Assembly: GCF_037975245.1 (NCBI RefSeq)
Contig: NC_092574.1
Location: forward strand, 25,253,213-25,317,212
DNA from: Apostichopus japonicus
Lineage: Eukaryota; Echinodermata; Holothuroidea; Aspidochirotida; Stichopodidae
Reading direction: 5' to 3'
DNA length: 64,000 nt
The notes beneath the pieces are model-generated. The model saw only the letters and a program-made list of their open reading frames with translations, searched no databases and was not told the DNA's origin. The position numbers were made by a program, and so were the translations under genes. Below, piece after piece: positions 33,850 through 47,300 of the stretch; positions within the stretch are counted from its first letter, which is position 1, and the number at the start of each line of letters is the position of its first letter.

Positions 33850-36290
33850 ACATAAGCACCGTATAAGAATGTTGTGATGATGTCTTTTCTTAAATACTTC
33901 TTAACTAAACTCAACGACTTTTTGGTCTTTATATTATCTCAAAGGAATTCCATGTTTAATTATACGGTTACGAAAGCTATAGGTGCCTATACTAGTAGTA
34001 CGGTAAAAATTACGATGTGCATTATAAGTATGTCTCGTTGATAGTGATACAAAGTTTTGTTACTATTAATAAAACTGTGGACATTTTCCGGCAGTAACAC
34101 ATACCATGATTTGTAAGCAAAAGCCGCAAGCTTCATATTGATGATATCATTGAGTTTAAATAAGGTTAGTTTCTTGAGTAGCCGACTAGTGTGTTCCCGT
34201 GATGCAGAATGGGTAATGTGACGAATAGCTACATTTTGGAGTTAACTTGGGTGATCTGGAATCACATTGTGTGTCCCAGACCAAATAAATATACAGTATG
34301 TTAAGTGTGGTAAGATCAGAGTTTGATAAAGCATTGTAAGTATATTATGTGGGAAGAAATGCTTCAATGTAGAGAGTATTCCAATATTTCTTGCGACTTT
34401 GTTACAGATCGATGATACGTGGTTGCGCCATGATAAATTACAGTCAATATAAACACCTAAACACCTCGTAGTATTTACATGATTAATCATTTTACTGTTC
34501 AGTATCATGTTTTTTCCCCAATGATATGTTCATTCAGTGTTGAAAGCAATATAATCAATTTTCACAAAGTTAATAGACTGTTTATTAGTAATGAACCAAT
34601 CCTTTCATATACTTAATTCATTAGAAAAAGTACTTTGTAGTGTGTCTAGATTATCAGAATGAATGAAACAATTGATCGTCACTAAATAATGTAATGTTTG
34701 CAATTTTAGAGACTTGGCAAATGTCATTGACATATATGATGAATAATAAGGGGCCCAAAATAGATCCTTGTATTTTAGCAAGTTCAGATTTTGAGTTCTT
34801 ATATGGATATCTATAAGAAGGTTAGCTGTCTAGCCAATTAAGCGTGGTTCCTCAGATATACCATAGAAGGATAATTTGTTCAATAAAATTTTGTGGTCCA
34901 AAGTGTCAAAAGCTTTTGAAAGATCAAAGGAGACGCCAATACATGTTTTATTATAGTCAATTTCAGTATACAGTTTGTCGATAGCATCTGCCAAAGCATA
35001 TTTAGTTGAATGGTCAGGGCGAAAACCATACTGTTCTTTACACAAAATATTGTATCTGCTAAGAAAGCTTAAAATACGATTAAACATAAGGCGTTCAATT
35101 ATTTTAGAAAAACATGATAGCAAAGATAAAAGGCGATAATCCTCATAGTCACCAGTGTCTCCTTTCTTAAATATTGGTATAACTAATTGGCAATCTTTAT
35201 TTTATTTTTTTCTGGAAATATGCCACTATTGAATGAAATATTGCACATGTGCGTCAAAGGTTCAGCAATAAATGGTAAACCTTGCCCAGTGGCGTAGGGA
35301 GGTACTTTTGAGTGGGGGGCTGAAGACTGATGGCCGGCCTGGGGAGGGGTCTAAGAGGTGTCCCCCTCCCCTTTGGATTTTTTTTTTGCATTTCTAGGTG
35401 GCCTCAGCTGCAATATGGTGCAATATAGCACACTTTGACCCACCCACTCCATTTTGTATATAATTTTGCATTTTCACCTGGCCTTAGATGCAATTTGGTG
35501 CTCCAAATGAGACTTTTTTCTCATTTGAAAAAAAGGGGTTTACGGACTTGCGAAGCGGGGGGGGGGGGCGGAATGATACTTCCGCCCCTTTATATTTTTC
35601 ACTGGGGGGGGGGGCGGGCGTCCCAGCCTCCCGGTTCCTACGCCCTAGACCTTGCATCACAAAATCAGGTTTAAAGTTATTTTATCCTGCTGCTTTTTGG
35701 GGTTGTAGACTAGAATTGGCTCTTTCTAAAATTTCTTCCTCAGTTACTAGTTAAATAAATATAGAATGACTGTTCGTATTGTTACTATGAATAAAATGTT
35801 CCGCCTTGCATTTTTTTTTTAAAATTTCCTGACAAGTGAAGGACCTACGTATAACAAAGTAATTATTAAAATCGTTGTCACATTAGAGTTGATATGCCAT
35901 GGTATTTTACTATGGGGATAGTAAGCTGGGCTATCTTTTGTGTGAGTAAACAGGCCTTTGTGTCCTCAAACTTTTTATTGAGGAAACGATTAGGATGAAG
36001 TGATGGTGTCTATGTAGTAGGAATGTGCCAGCATAATATAGACAGGTGTATGGATAGATTGAGCATGCTATAGAATTGCTCAAGTCCAGGTGGTCTTACT
36101 ATCTGCGCTAATAGATGCGAAGTATTTTATGCACAATGGATTAGCCAATTCATGTAAGCTAGCTTCGAGCAAACAACTCACACTTAGCGGAAACATCTTG
36201 TTGTAAGGAGTCATATGATTTTATGTCTCTCTTGGTAAGGCGCTCGATTATTTTCGGTTTCAACACATCGCATAGGAAATAGTTCATTTT
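33850..36290 (-). mobile_element. Degenerate CR1/Jockey-like LINE, reverse transcriptase
   Basis: Minus-strand fragments run right to left. NRFLNKKFEDTKACL lies near 35.97 kb, then FKKGDTGDYEDYR. LSCFSKIIERLMFNRIL, EQYGFRPDHSTKYAL and IGVSFDLSKAFDTLDHKILL lie at 34830-35123 (the RT fingers and the first catalytic Asp). The connection/thumb block CLGVYIDCNLSWRNHV and TLILPHLTYCIFIWSGT lies at 34242-34508. Frameshifts and stops separate the blocks and no intact endonuclease is visible, so the copy is dead. A hAT-like element splits it at 35.29-35.65 kb. Confidence 0.85.
35287..35648. mobile_element. Non-autonomous hAT-like element, 362 bp, nested in the LINE
   Basis: The left end is CAGTGGCGTAGGGAGG. 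The right end, reverse-complemented, is CTAGGGCGTAGG. Flanking octamers are ACCTTGCC (35279-35286) and ACCTTGCA (35649-35656), 7 of 8 identical. It interrupts the minus-strand RT sequence, so it inserted after the LINE. G- and C-runs inside give artefactual glycine-rich frames. Confidence 0.75.
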
Positions 36291-37896
36291 TGGAAAGCCC
36301 ATAATAGCCTGGGACTATAATAGAGTGAATTTGGAATTCATTGTTGGCAAGAGGTGTGTTGAGAGGGGTCGCCTGGGTACCAGAATCTGATAGAGTCTGA
36401 GGAGGGCAGCTGTTTCACGGCAGCATTGGAAAGTGATATATATCACTGCAGCTGTACTACGAGGCTTGCCAATGGACGGTAGTATATGATACCATTTGCC
36501 ACTTGTATATCCGGTTAGGATTAATTTGGATCCCGCTCATTACTTTCACCGAATTCAGCCTGGGGTATTGCGAAAGCGTTACAGTGTAAAACAAAATTTA
36601 TGTAGAAACACCCAACATTTGTTAATCTCGTGCAAATAATTTCAACGTTGCATATTACCTGAACAACATGCTATTACCTGGTTAATATTTGAATAAAAGG
36701 TATCGGTAATTTAGCATTATACCCCACTATTAGTTAAAGGAAGACGAAACTTTGTGTAACTTTGAAGAATTACATTTATTATCAAGCTTATACTTGAATG
36801 TGTTGTTGAATTTTTTGTACTGTCCCTTTATAATGGTCGGATAGCCTCTATTCGATCAAGCCAAAATGTATCCTGCTCTTGTAGGTGACAATAGTAAGCA
36901 ATTGTATCCTGATCGCTGGTTTCTATATTATCTCCTTTGAAAGTAGCAGGATATGACGATACGGTTTACCGGAAAGTGTTACTTACATTGTTTCTGCTTT
37001 CATTGAATTCTTTATTAAAATATAAGCTTTTAGATGATCTAATGGGTTGATTTAGTTTTTTTTGCGATATATTGTGTACGTAAACTTGTTACTATTTGTA
37101 GTATTCTTTAAATAGCGTTTAAAAAGGAGGTTCTTTCTTTTAATGGATGTTAAGATACCATTAATGATCCTTTACTGAATGATGACACAAATTTTAAAAT
37201 AAGGCAGATTTATGTGTTAAGGGTCGGGGTTACAAGTCACTTTGTCCTAAATTTAGCTAACTCCTCCTGGTACGTAAGTCTGATCAAGTTAAAAACTTGG
37301 TGGGTAGGTGCCTGACTATGTACTGTAAATTCGTGCCTGGGTGATCGGTGATGTCAGAGGTCAAATACCCGCAAAACGTGTGTTTAGCCATCACCTGCTT
37401 GTCAATATGTTGGAAAAAGGTATTACACCACAAGATATGTAGTGAATAATGGGAAAACATTTTAATTGTACTTATGTGGTTGTTAGGTCGGAGTCAAAGG
37501 TCTATGTAGGTCAATTTGGATTTAAATTGGGTATGTGCCTAACCATGTAAACTCGATCCTACGTAATTGTTACGACGTCCTAGGTCAAAGGTCAAGGAAT
37601 CTAAAAATTGGAGTTGAGTCTTTCTCTGCATGCCAACATGTTGGAAATTTTGAAATAAGACAGATGAAGGGCAGGTTCAAAGATCAACTGAGTTAAAAGG
37701 TAAAACTTTTTTCAATGTAGATCCATTCCATCATATAAGATATGAGAACTACAACTCCATGATTGCCATCTTGTTAAAATTTTGTCCGTTCGTGGAATAC
37801 TTCTTGGCACCAGAGGCGAAAAAAAACATTGAAAAGCATTCGCAATGTCATTCACAGCACTAAAATCTTTTCGGTCAACATAAAGAAGACTTATTC
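36291..37896. repeat. Dispersed-repeat debris, no gene
   Basis: Two related ~120-bp blocks (37262-37400 and 37490-37625) share words such as GGTGGGTAGGTGCCTGAC, TTCGTGCCTG and GTCAAAGGTCAA. A third related block lies at 33360-33480. They are members of an intermediate-copy repeat. I see no coding exon. Confidence 0.5.
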
Positions 37897-39757
37897 CAAA
37901 GGACTAACATCTCTGTATGATATATGGTATGGTCAGAAGAATGACATCTCAGTTTGTTATATGGTAGGGTCAGAGGACTGACATCTCTGTATGTTGTATG
38001 GTATGGTCAGAGAACTGACATCTCTGTATGTTATATGTTATGGTCAGAGGACTGACATCTCTGTATGTTATATGGTATGGTCAAAGGACTGACATCTCTG
38101 TATGTTATATGTTATGGTCAGAGGACTCACATCTCTGTATGATATATGGTATGGTGAGAGGACTGACATTTCTGTATGTTGTATGGTATGGTCAGAGGAC
38201 TGACATCTCTGTATGTTATATGGTATGATCAGAGGATTTACATCTCTGTATGTTATATGGTATGGTCAGAGGACTGACATCTCTGTATGTTGTATGGTAT
38301 GGTCAGAGGACTGACACCTCTTTATGGAATATGGTATGGTCAGAAGAATGACATTTCAGTTTGTTATATGGTATAGTCAAAGGACTGACACCTCTGTATG
38401 TTGTATGGTATGGTGAGACGACTGACATCTCTGTATGATATATGGTATGGTCAGAGGACTGACATCTCAGTATGTAATATGGTATCGTTAGAGAACTGAC
38501 ATCTCTGTATGTTGTATGGTATGGTCAGAGGACTGACATCTCTGTATGTTATATAGTATGGTCAGAGGACTGACATCTCTGTATGTTATATGTTATGGTC
38601 AGAGGACTGACATCTCTGTATGTTATATGTTATGGTCAGAGGACTGACATCTCTGTATGTTATATGTTATGATCAGAGGACTGACACCTCTGTATGTTGT
38701 ATGGTATGGTCAGAGGACTGACATCTCTGTATGTTATATGTTATGGTCAGAGGACTGACATCTCTGTACGTTATATGGTATGGTCAAAGGACTGATATCT
38801 CTGTATGTTATATGTTATGGTCAGAGGACTGACACCTCTGTATGGAATAAGGTATGGTGAGAAGAATGACATCTCAGTTTGTTATATGGTATGGTCAGAG
38901 GACTGACATCTCTGTATGTTGTATGGTATGGTCAGAGGACTGACATCTCTGTATGTTATATGTTATGGTCAGAGGACTGACATCTCTGTATGTTGTATGG
39001 TATGGTCAGAGGACTGACATCTCTGTATGTTATATGGTATGGTCAAAGGACTGATATCTCTGTATGTTATATGTTATGGTCAGAGGACTGACACCTCTGT
39101 ATGGAATATGGTATGGTCAGAAGAATGACATCTCAGTTTGTTATATGGTATGGTCAGAGGACTGACATCTCTGAATGTTGTATGGTATGGTCAGAGGACT
39201 GACATCTCTGTATGTTATATGTTATGGTCAGAGGACTGACATCTCTGTATGTTATATGGTATGGTCAAAGGACTGACATCTCTGTATGTTATATGTTATG
39301 GTCAGAGGACTGACATCTCTGTATGTTATATGGTATGGTCAGAGGACTGACATCTCTGTATGTTGTATGGTATGGCCAGAGGACTGACATCTCTGTATGT
39401 TATATGGTATGATCAGAGGACTGACATCTCTGTATGTTATATAGAATGGTCAGAGGACTGACATCTCTGTATGTAATATGGTATGGTCAGAGGACTGACA
39501 TCTCAGTATGTTATATGGTATGGTCAGAGGACTGACATCTCTGTATGTTGTATGGTATGGTCAGAGGAATGACATCTCTGTATGTTGTAGGATATGGTGA
39601 GAGGACTGTCATCTCTGTATGTTGTATGGTATGGTCAGAGGACTGACATCTCTGTATGTTGTATGGTATGGTCAGAGGACTGACATCTCAGTATGTTATA
39701 TAGTATGGTCAGAGGACTGACTTCTCTGTATTTTGTATGGTATGGTCAGAGGACTGA

Positions 39758-41163
39758 CACCTCAGTATGGAATATGGTATGGTCAGAAGAATGACATCTC
39801 AGTTTGTTATATGGTATGGTCAGAGGACTGACATCTCTGTATGTTGTATGGTATGGTCAGAGGACTGATATCTCTGTATGTTATATGGTATGATCAGAGG
39901 ACTGACATCTCTGTATGTTGTATGGTATGGTCAGAGAACTGACATCTCTGTATGTTGTATGGTATGGTCAGAGGACTGACATCTCTGTATGTTATATGGT
40001 ATGGTGAGAGGACTGACATCTCTGTATGTTGTATGGTATGGTCAGAGGACTGACATCTCTGTATGTTATATGGTATGGTCAGAGGACTGACATCTCTGTA
40101 TGTTGTATGGTATGGTCAGAGGACTGATATCTCTGTATGTTATATGTTATGGTCAGAGGACTGACATCTCTGTATGTTATATGGTATGGTCAGAGGACTG
40201 AAATCTCTGTATGTTATATGGTATGGTCAGAGGACTGACATCTCTGTATGTTGAATGGTATGGTCAGAGGACTGAGAACTCTGTATGTTGTATGGTATGG
40301 TCAGAGGACGGACATATCTGTATGTTATATGGTATGGTCAGAGGACTGACATCTCTGTATTTTATATGGTATGGTGAGAGGACTGACATCTCAGTATGTT
40401 ATATAGTATGGTCAGAGGACTGACTTCTCTGTATTTTGTATGGTATGGTCAGAGGACTGACACCTCAGTATGGAATATGGTATGGTCAGAAGAATGACAT
40501 CTCAGTTTGTTATATGGTATGGTCAGAGGACTGACATCTCTGTATGTTGTATGGTATGGTCAGAGGACTGATATCTCTGTATGTTATATGGTATGATCAG
40601 AGGACTGACATCTCTGTATGTTGTATGGTATGGTCAGAGAACTGACATCTCTGTATGTTGTATGGTATGGTCAGAGGACTGACATCTCTGTATGTTATAT
40701 GGTATGGTCAGAGGACTGACATCTCTGTATGTTGTATGGTATGGTCAGAGGACTGACATCTCTGTATGTTATATGGTATGGTCAGAGGACTGACATCTCT
40801 GTATGTTGTATGGTATGGTGAGAGGACTGATATCTCTGTATGTTATATGTTATGGTCAGAGGACTGACATCTCTGTATGTTATATGGTATGGTCAGAGGA
40901 CTGACATCTCTGTATGTTATATGGTATGGTCAGAGGACTGACATCTCTGTATGTTGTATGGTATGGTCAGAGGACTGAGAACTCTGTATGTTGTATGGTA
41001 TGGTCAGAGGACGGACATATCTGTATGTTATATGGTATGGTCAGAGGACTGACATCTCTGTATTTTATATGGTATGGTCAGAGGACTGACATCTCTGTAT
41101 GTTGTATGGTATGGTCAGAGGACTGACATCTCTGTATGTTGTATGGTATGGTGAGAGGACTGA
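39758..41163. repeat. 703-bp higher-order duplication inside the satellite
   Basis: A block starting with the CACCTCAGTATGG variant at 39758 recurs at 40461, exactly 703 bp (19 monomers) later, with the same order of variant monomers. The two copies differ at scattered positions only. The right limit is approximate. Confidence 0.8.
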
Positions 41164-41330
41164 CATCTCAGTATGTTATAGGGTATCGTCAGAGGACTGA
41201 CATCTCTGTATGTTGTAGGGTATGGTGAGAGGACTGACATCTCTGTATGTTATATGGTATGGTGAGAGGACTGACATCTCTGTATGTTGTATGGTATGGT
41301 CAGAGGACTGACATCTCTGTATGTTGTATG

Positions 41331-44300
41331 GTATGGTCAGAGGACTGACATCTCTGTATGTTGTATGGTATGGTGAGAGGACTGACATCTCAGTATGTTA
41401 TATGGTATCGTCAGAGGACTGACATCTCTGTATGTTGTAGGGTATGGTGAGAGGACTGACATATCTCTATGTTGTATGGTATGGTCAGAGGACTGACATC
41501 TCTGTATGTTGTATGGTATGGTGAGAGGACTGACATCTCTGTATGATATATGGTATGGTAAGAGAACTGACATCTCAGTATGTAATATGGTATCGTCAGT
41601 GGACTGACATCTCTGTATGTTGTATAGTATGGTCAGTAGACTGACATCTCTGTATGTTGTATAGTATGGTCAGAGGACTGACATCTCAGTATGTTGTATG
41701 GTATGGTCAGAGGACTGACACCTCTGTATGGAATATGGTATGGTCAGAAGAATGACATCACTGTATGTTGTATGGTGTGGTAAGAGGACTGACATCTCTG
41801 TATGTTATATGTTATGGTCAGAGGACTGACATCTCTGTATGTTATATGGTATGGTCAAAGGACTGACATCTCTGTATGTTATATGGTATGGTCAGAGGAC
41901 TGACATCTCTGTATGTTGTATGGTATGGTCAGAGGACTGCTATCTCTGTATGTTATATGGTATGATCAGAGGACTGACATCTCTGTATGTTATATAGTAT
42001 GGTCAGAGGACTGACATCTCTGTATGTTGTATGGTATGGTGAGAGGACTGACATCTCAGTATGTTATAGGGTATTGTGAGAGGACTGACATCTCAGTATG
42101 TTATATGGTATGGTCAGAGGACTGACATCTCTGTATGTTGTAGGGTATGGTGAGAGGACTGACATCTCTGTATGTTGTATGGTATGGTCAGAGGACTGAC
42201 ATCTCTGTATGTTGTATGGTATGGTCAGAGGACTGACATCTCAGTATGTTATATAGTATGGTCAGAGGACTGACTTCTCTGTATTTTGTATGGTATGGTC
42301 AGAGGACTGACACCTCTGTATGGAATATGGTATGATCAGAAGAATGACATCTCAGTTTGTTATATGGTATGGTCAGAGGACTGACATCTCTGTATGTTGT
42401 ATGGTATGGTCAGAGGACTGATATCTCTGTATGTTATATGTTATGGTCAGAGGACTGACATCTCTGTATGTTATATGGTATGGTCAAAGGACTGACATCT
42501 CTGTATGTTATATGGTATGGTCAGAGAACTGACATCTCTGTATGTTGTATGGTATGGTCAGAGGACTGAGAACTCTGTATGTTGTATGGTATGGTCAGAG
42601 GACGGACATATCTGTATGTTATATGGTATGGTCAGAGGACTGACATCTCTGTATTTTATATGGTATGGTCAGAGGACTGACATATCTGTATGTTGTAGGG
42701 TATGGTGAGAGGACTGACATCTCTGTATGTTGTATGGTATGGTCAGAGGACTGACATCTCTGTATGTTATATGTAATGGTCAGAGGACTGACATCTCTGT
42801 ATTTTATATGGTATGGTCAGAGGACTGACATATCTGTATGTTGTAGGGTATGGTGAGAGGACTGACATCTCTGTATGTTGTATGGTATGGTCAGAGGACT
42901 GACATCTCTGTATGTTATATGTAATGGTCAGAGGACTGACACCTCTGTATGGAAAATGGTATGGTCAGAAGAATGACATCTCTGTATGATATATGGTATG
43001 GTCAGAGGACTGACATCTCAGTATGTAATATGGTATCGTTAGAGGACTGACATCTCTGTATGTTGTATAGTATGGTCAGAGGACTGACATCTCTGTATGT
43101 TATATGTAATGGTCAGAGGACTGACACCTCTGTATGGAATATGGTATGGTCAGAAGAATGACATCTCAGTTTGTTATATGGTATGGTCAGAGGACTGACA
43201 TCTCTGTATGTTGTATGGTATGGTCAGAGGACTGACATCTCTGTATGTTGTATGGTATGGTCAGAGGACTGACACCTCTGTATGTTATATGGTATGGTCA
43301 GAGGACTGACATCTCTGTATGTTATATGGTATGGTCAGAGGACTGACATCTCTGTATGTTATATGGTATGGTCAGAGGACTGACATATCTGTATGTTGTA
43401 TGGTATGGTCAAAGGACTGACATCTCTGTATGTTATATGTTATGGTCAGAGGACTGACATCTCTGTATGTTATATGGTATGGTCAGAGGACTGACATCTC
43501 TGTATGTTGTATGGTATGGTCAGAGGACTGACATCTCTGTATGTTATATGGTATGATCAGAGGACTGATATCTCTGTATGTTATATGGTATGGTCAGAGG
43601 ACTGACATCTCTGTATGTTGTATGGTATGGTGAGAGGACTGACATCTCAGTATGTTATAGGGTATGATGAGAGGACTGACATCTCTGTATGTTATATGGT
43701 ATGGTCAGAGGACTGACATCTCTGTATGTTGTATGGTATGGTCAGAGGACTGACATCTCAGTATGTTGTATAGTATGGTCAGAGGACTGACTTCTCTGTA
43801 TGTTGTATGGTATGGTCAGAGGACTGACACCTCTGTATGGAATATGGTATGGTCAGAAGAATGACATCTCAGTTTGTTATATGGTATGGTCAGAGGACTG
43901 ACATCTCTGTATGTTGTATGGTATGGTCAGAGGACTGATATCTCTGTATGTTATATGTTATGGTCAGAGGACTGACATCTCTGTATGTTGTATGGTATGG
44001 TCAGAGGACTGACATCTCTGTATGTTGTATGGTATGGTCAGAGGACTGACATATCTGTATGTTATATGGTATGGTCAGAGGACTGACATCTCTGTATGTT
44101 ATATGGTATGGTCAGAGGACTGACATCTCTGTATGTTATATGGTATGGTCAGAGGACTGACATCTCTGTATGTTATATGGTATGGTCAGAGGACTGACAT
44201 CTCTGTATGTTATATGGTATCGTCAGAGGACTGACATCTCTGTATGTTGTAGGGTATGGTGAGAGGACTGACATCTCTGTATGTTGTATGGTATGGTCAG

Positions 44301-47300
44301 AGGACTGACTTCTCTGTATGTTGTATAGTATGGTCAGAGGACTGACATCTCTGTATGTTATATGTAATGGTCAGAGGACTGACACCTCTGTATGGAATAT
44401 GGTATTTCAGAAGAATGACATCTCAGTTTGTTATATGGTATGGTCAGAGGACTGACATCTCTGTATGTTGTATGGTATGGTCAGAGGACTGACATCTCAG
44501 TATGTCATATGGTATCGTCAGAGGACTGACATCTCTGTATGTTGTATAGTATGGTCAGAGGACTGACATCTCAGTATGTTATATAGTATGGTCAGAGGAC
44601 TGACTTCTCTGTATGTTGTATGGTATGGTCAGAGGACTGACACCTCTGTATGGAATATGGTATGGTCAGAAGAATGACATCTCTGTATGTTGTATGGTGT
44701 GGTAAGTGGACTGACATCTAAGTATGTTATTTGGTATGGTTAGAGGACTGACATCTCTGTATGTAATATGGTATGGTGAGAGGACTGACATCTCTGTATG
44801 TTATATGGTATGGTCAGAGGACTGACATCTCAGTATGTTATAGGGTATGGTCAGAGGACTGACATCTCTGTATGTTGTATGGTATGGTCAGAGAGGACTG
44901 ACAACTCTGTATGTTGTATGGTATGTTCAGAGGACTGACATCTCTGTATGTTGTATGGTATGGTCAGAGGACTGACATCTCTGTATGTTGTATGGTATGG
45001 TCAGAGGACTGACATCTCTGTATGTAATATGGTATGGCCTCAGGACTGACATCTCTGTATGTTATATGGTATGGTCAAAGGACTGACATCTCAGTATGTT
45101 ATATGGTATGGTCAGAGGACTGACATCTCTGTATGTTATATGGTATCGTCAGAGGACTGACATCTCTGTATGTTGTAGGGTATGGTCAGAGGACTGACAT
45201 CTCTGTATGTTGTATGGTATGGTGAGAGGACTGACATCTCAGTATGTTATATGGTATCGTCAGAGGACTGACATCTCTGTATGTTGTAGGGTATGGTGAG
45301 AGGACTGACATATCTCTATGTTGTATGGTATGGTCAGAGGACTGACATCTCTGTATGTTGTATGGTATGGTGAGAGGACTGACATCTCTGTATGATATAT
45401 GGTATGGTAAGAGAACTGACATCTCAGTATGTAATATGGTATCGTCAGTGGACTGACATCTCTGTATGTTGTATAGTATGGTCAGTAGACTGACATCTCT
45501 GTATGTTGAACAGTATGGTCAGAGGACTGACATCTCAGTATGTTGTATGGTATGGTCAGAGGACTGACACCTCTGTATGGAATATGGTATGGTCAGAAGA
45601 ATGACATCACTGTATGTTGTATGGTGTGGTAAGAGGACTGACATCTCTGTATGTTATATGTTATGGTCAGAGGACTGACATCTCTGTATGTTATATGGTA
45701 TGGTCAAAGGACTGACATCTCTGTATGTTATATGGTATGGTCAGAGGACTGACATCTCTGTATGTTGTATGGTATGGTCAGAGGACTGCTATCTCTGTAT
45801 GTTATATGGTATGATCAGAGGACTGACATCTCTGTATGTTATATAGTATGGTCAGAGGACTGACATCTCTGTATGTTGTATGGTATGGTGAGAGGACTGA
45901 CATCTCAGTATGTTATAGGGTATTGTGAGAGGACTGACATCTCAGTATGTTATATGGTATGGTCAGAGGACTGACATCTCTGTATGTTGTAGGGTATGGT
46001 GAGAGGACTGACATCTCAGTATGTTGTATGGTATGGTCAGAGGACTGACATCTCTGTATGTTGTATGGTATGGTCAGAGGACTGACATCTCAGTATTTTA
46101 TATAGTATGGTCAGAGGACTGACTTCTCTGTATTTTGTATGGTATGGTCAGAGGACTGACACCTCTGTATGGAATATGGTATGATCAGAAGAATGACATC
46201 TCAGTTTGTTATATGGTATGGTCAGAGGACTGACATCTCTGTATGTTGTATGGTATGGTCAGAGGACTGATATCTCTGTATGTTATATGTTATGGTCAGA
46301 GGACTGACATCTCTGTATGTTATATGGTATGGTCAAAGGACTGACATCTCTGTATGTTATATGGTATGGTCAGAGAACTGACATCTCTGTATGTTGTATG
46401 GTATGGTCAGAGGACTGAGAACTCTGTATGTTGTATGGTATGGTCAGAGGACGGACATATCTGTATGTTATATGGTATGGTCAGAGGACTGACATCTCTG
46501 TATTTTATATGGTATGGTCAGAGGACTGACATATCTGTATGTTGTAGGGTATGGTGAGAGGACTGACATCTCTGTATGTTGTATGGTATGGTCAGAGGAC
46601 TGACATCTCTGTATGTTATATGTAATGGTCAGAGGACTGACATCTCTGTATTTTATATGGTATGGTCAGAGGACTGACATATCTGTATGTTGTAGGGTAT
46701 GGTGAGAGGACTGACATCTCTGTATGTTGTATGGTATGGTCAGAGGACTGACATCTCTGTATGTTATATGTAATGGTCAGAGGACTGACACCTCTGTATG
46801 GAAAATGGTATGGTCAGAAGAATGACATCTCTGTATGATATATGGTATGGTCAGAGGACTGACATCTCAGTATGTAATATGGTATCGTTAGAGGTCTGAC
46901 ATCTCTGTATGTTGTATAGTATGGTCAGAGGACTGACATCTCTGTATGTTATATGTAATGGTCAGAGGACTGACACCTCTGTATGGAATATGGTATGGTC
47001 AGAAGAATGACATCTCAGTTTGTTATATGGTATGGTCAGAGGACTGACATCTCTGTATGTTGTATGGTATGGTCAGAGGACTGACATCTCTGTATGTTGT
47101 ATGGTATGGTCAGAGGACTGACACCTCTGTATGTTATATGGTATGGTCAGAGGACTGACATCTCTGTATGTTATATGGTATGGTCAGAGGACTGACATCT
47201 CTGTATGTTATATGGTATGGTCAGAGGACTGACATATCTGTATGTTGTATGGTATGGTCAAAGGACTGACATCTCTGTATGTTATATGTTATGGTCAGAG

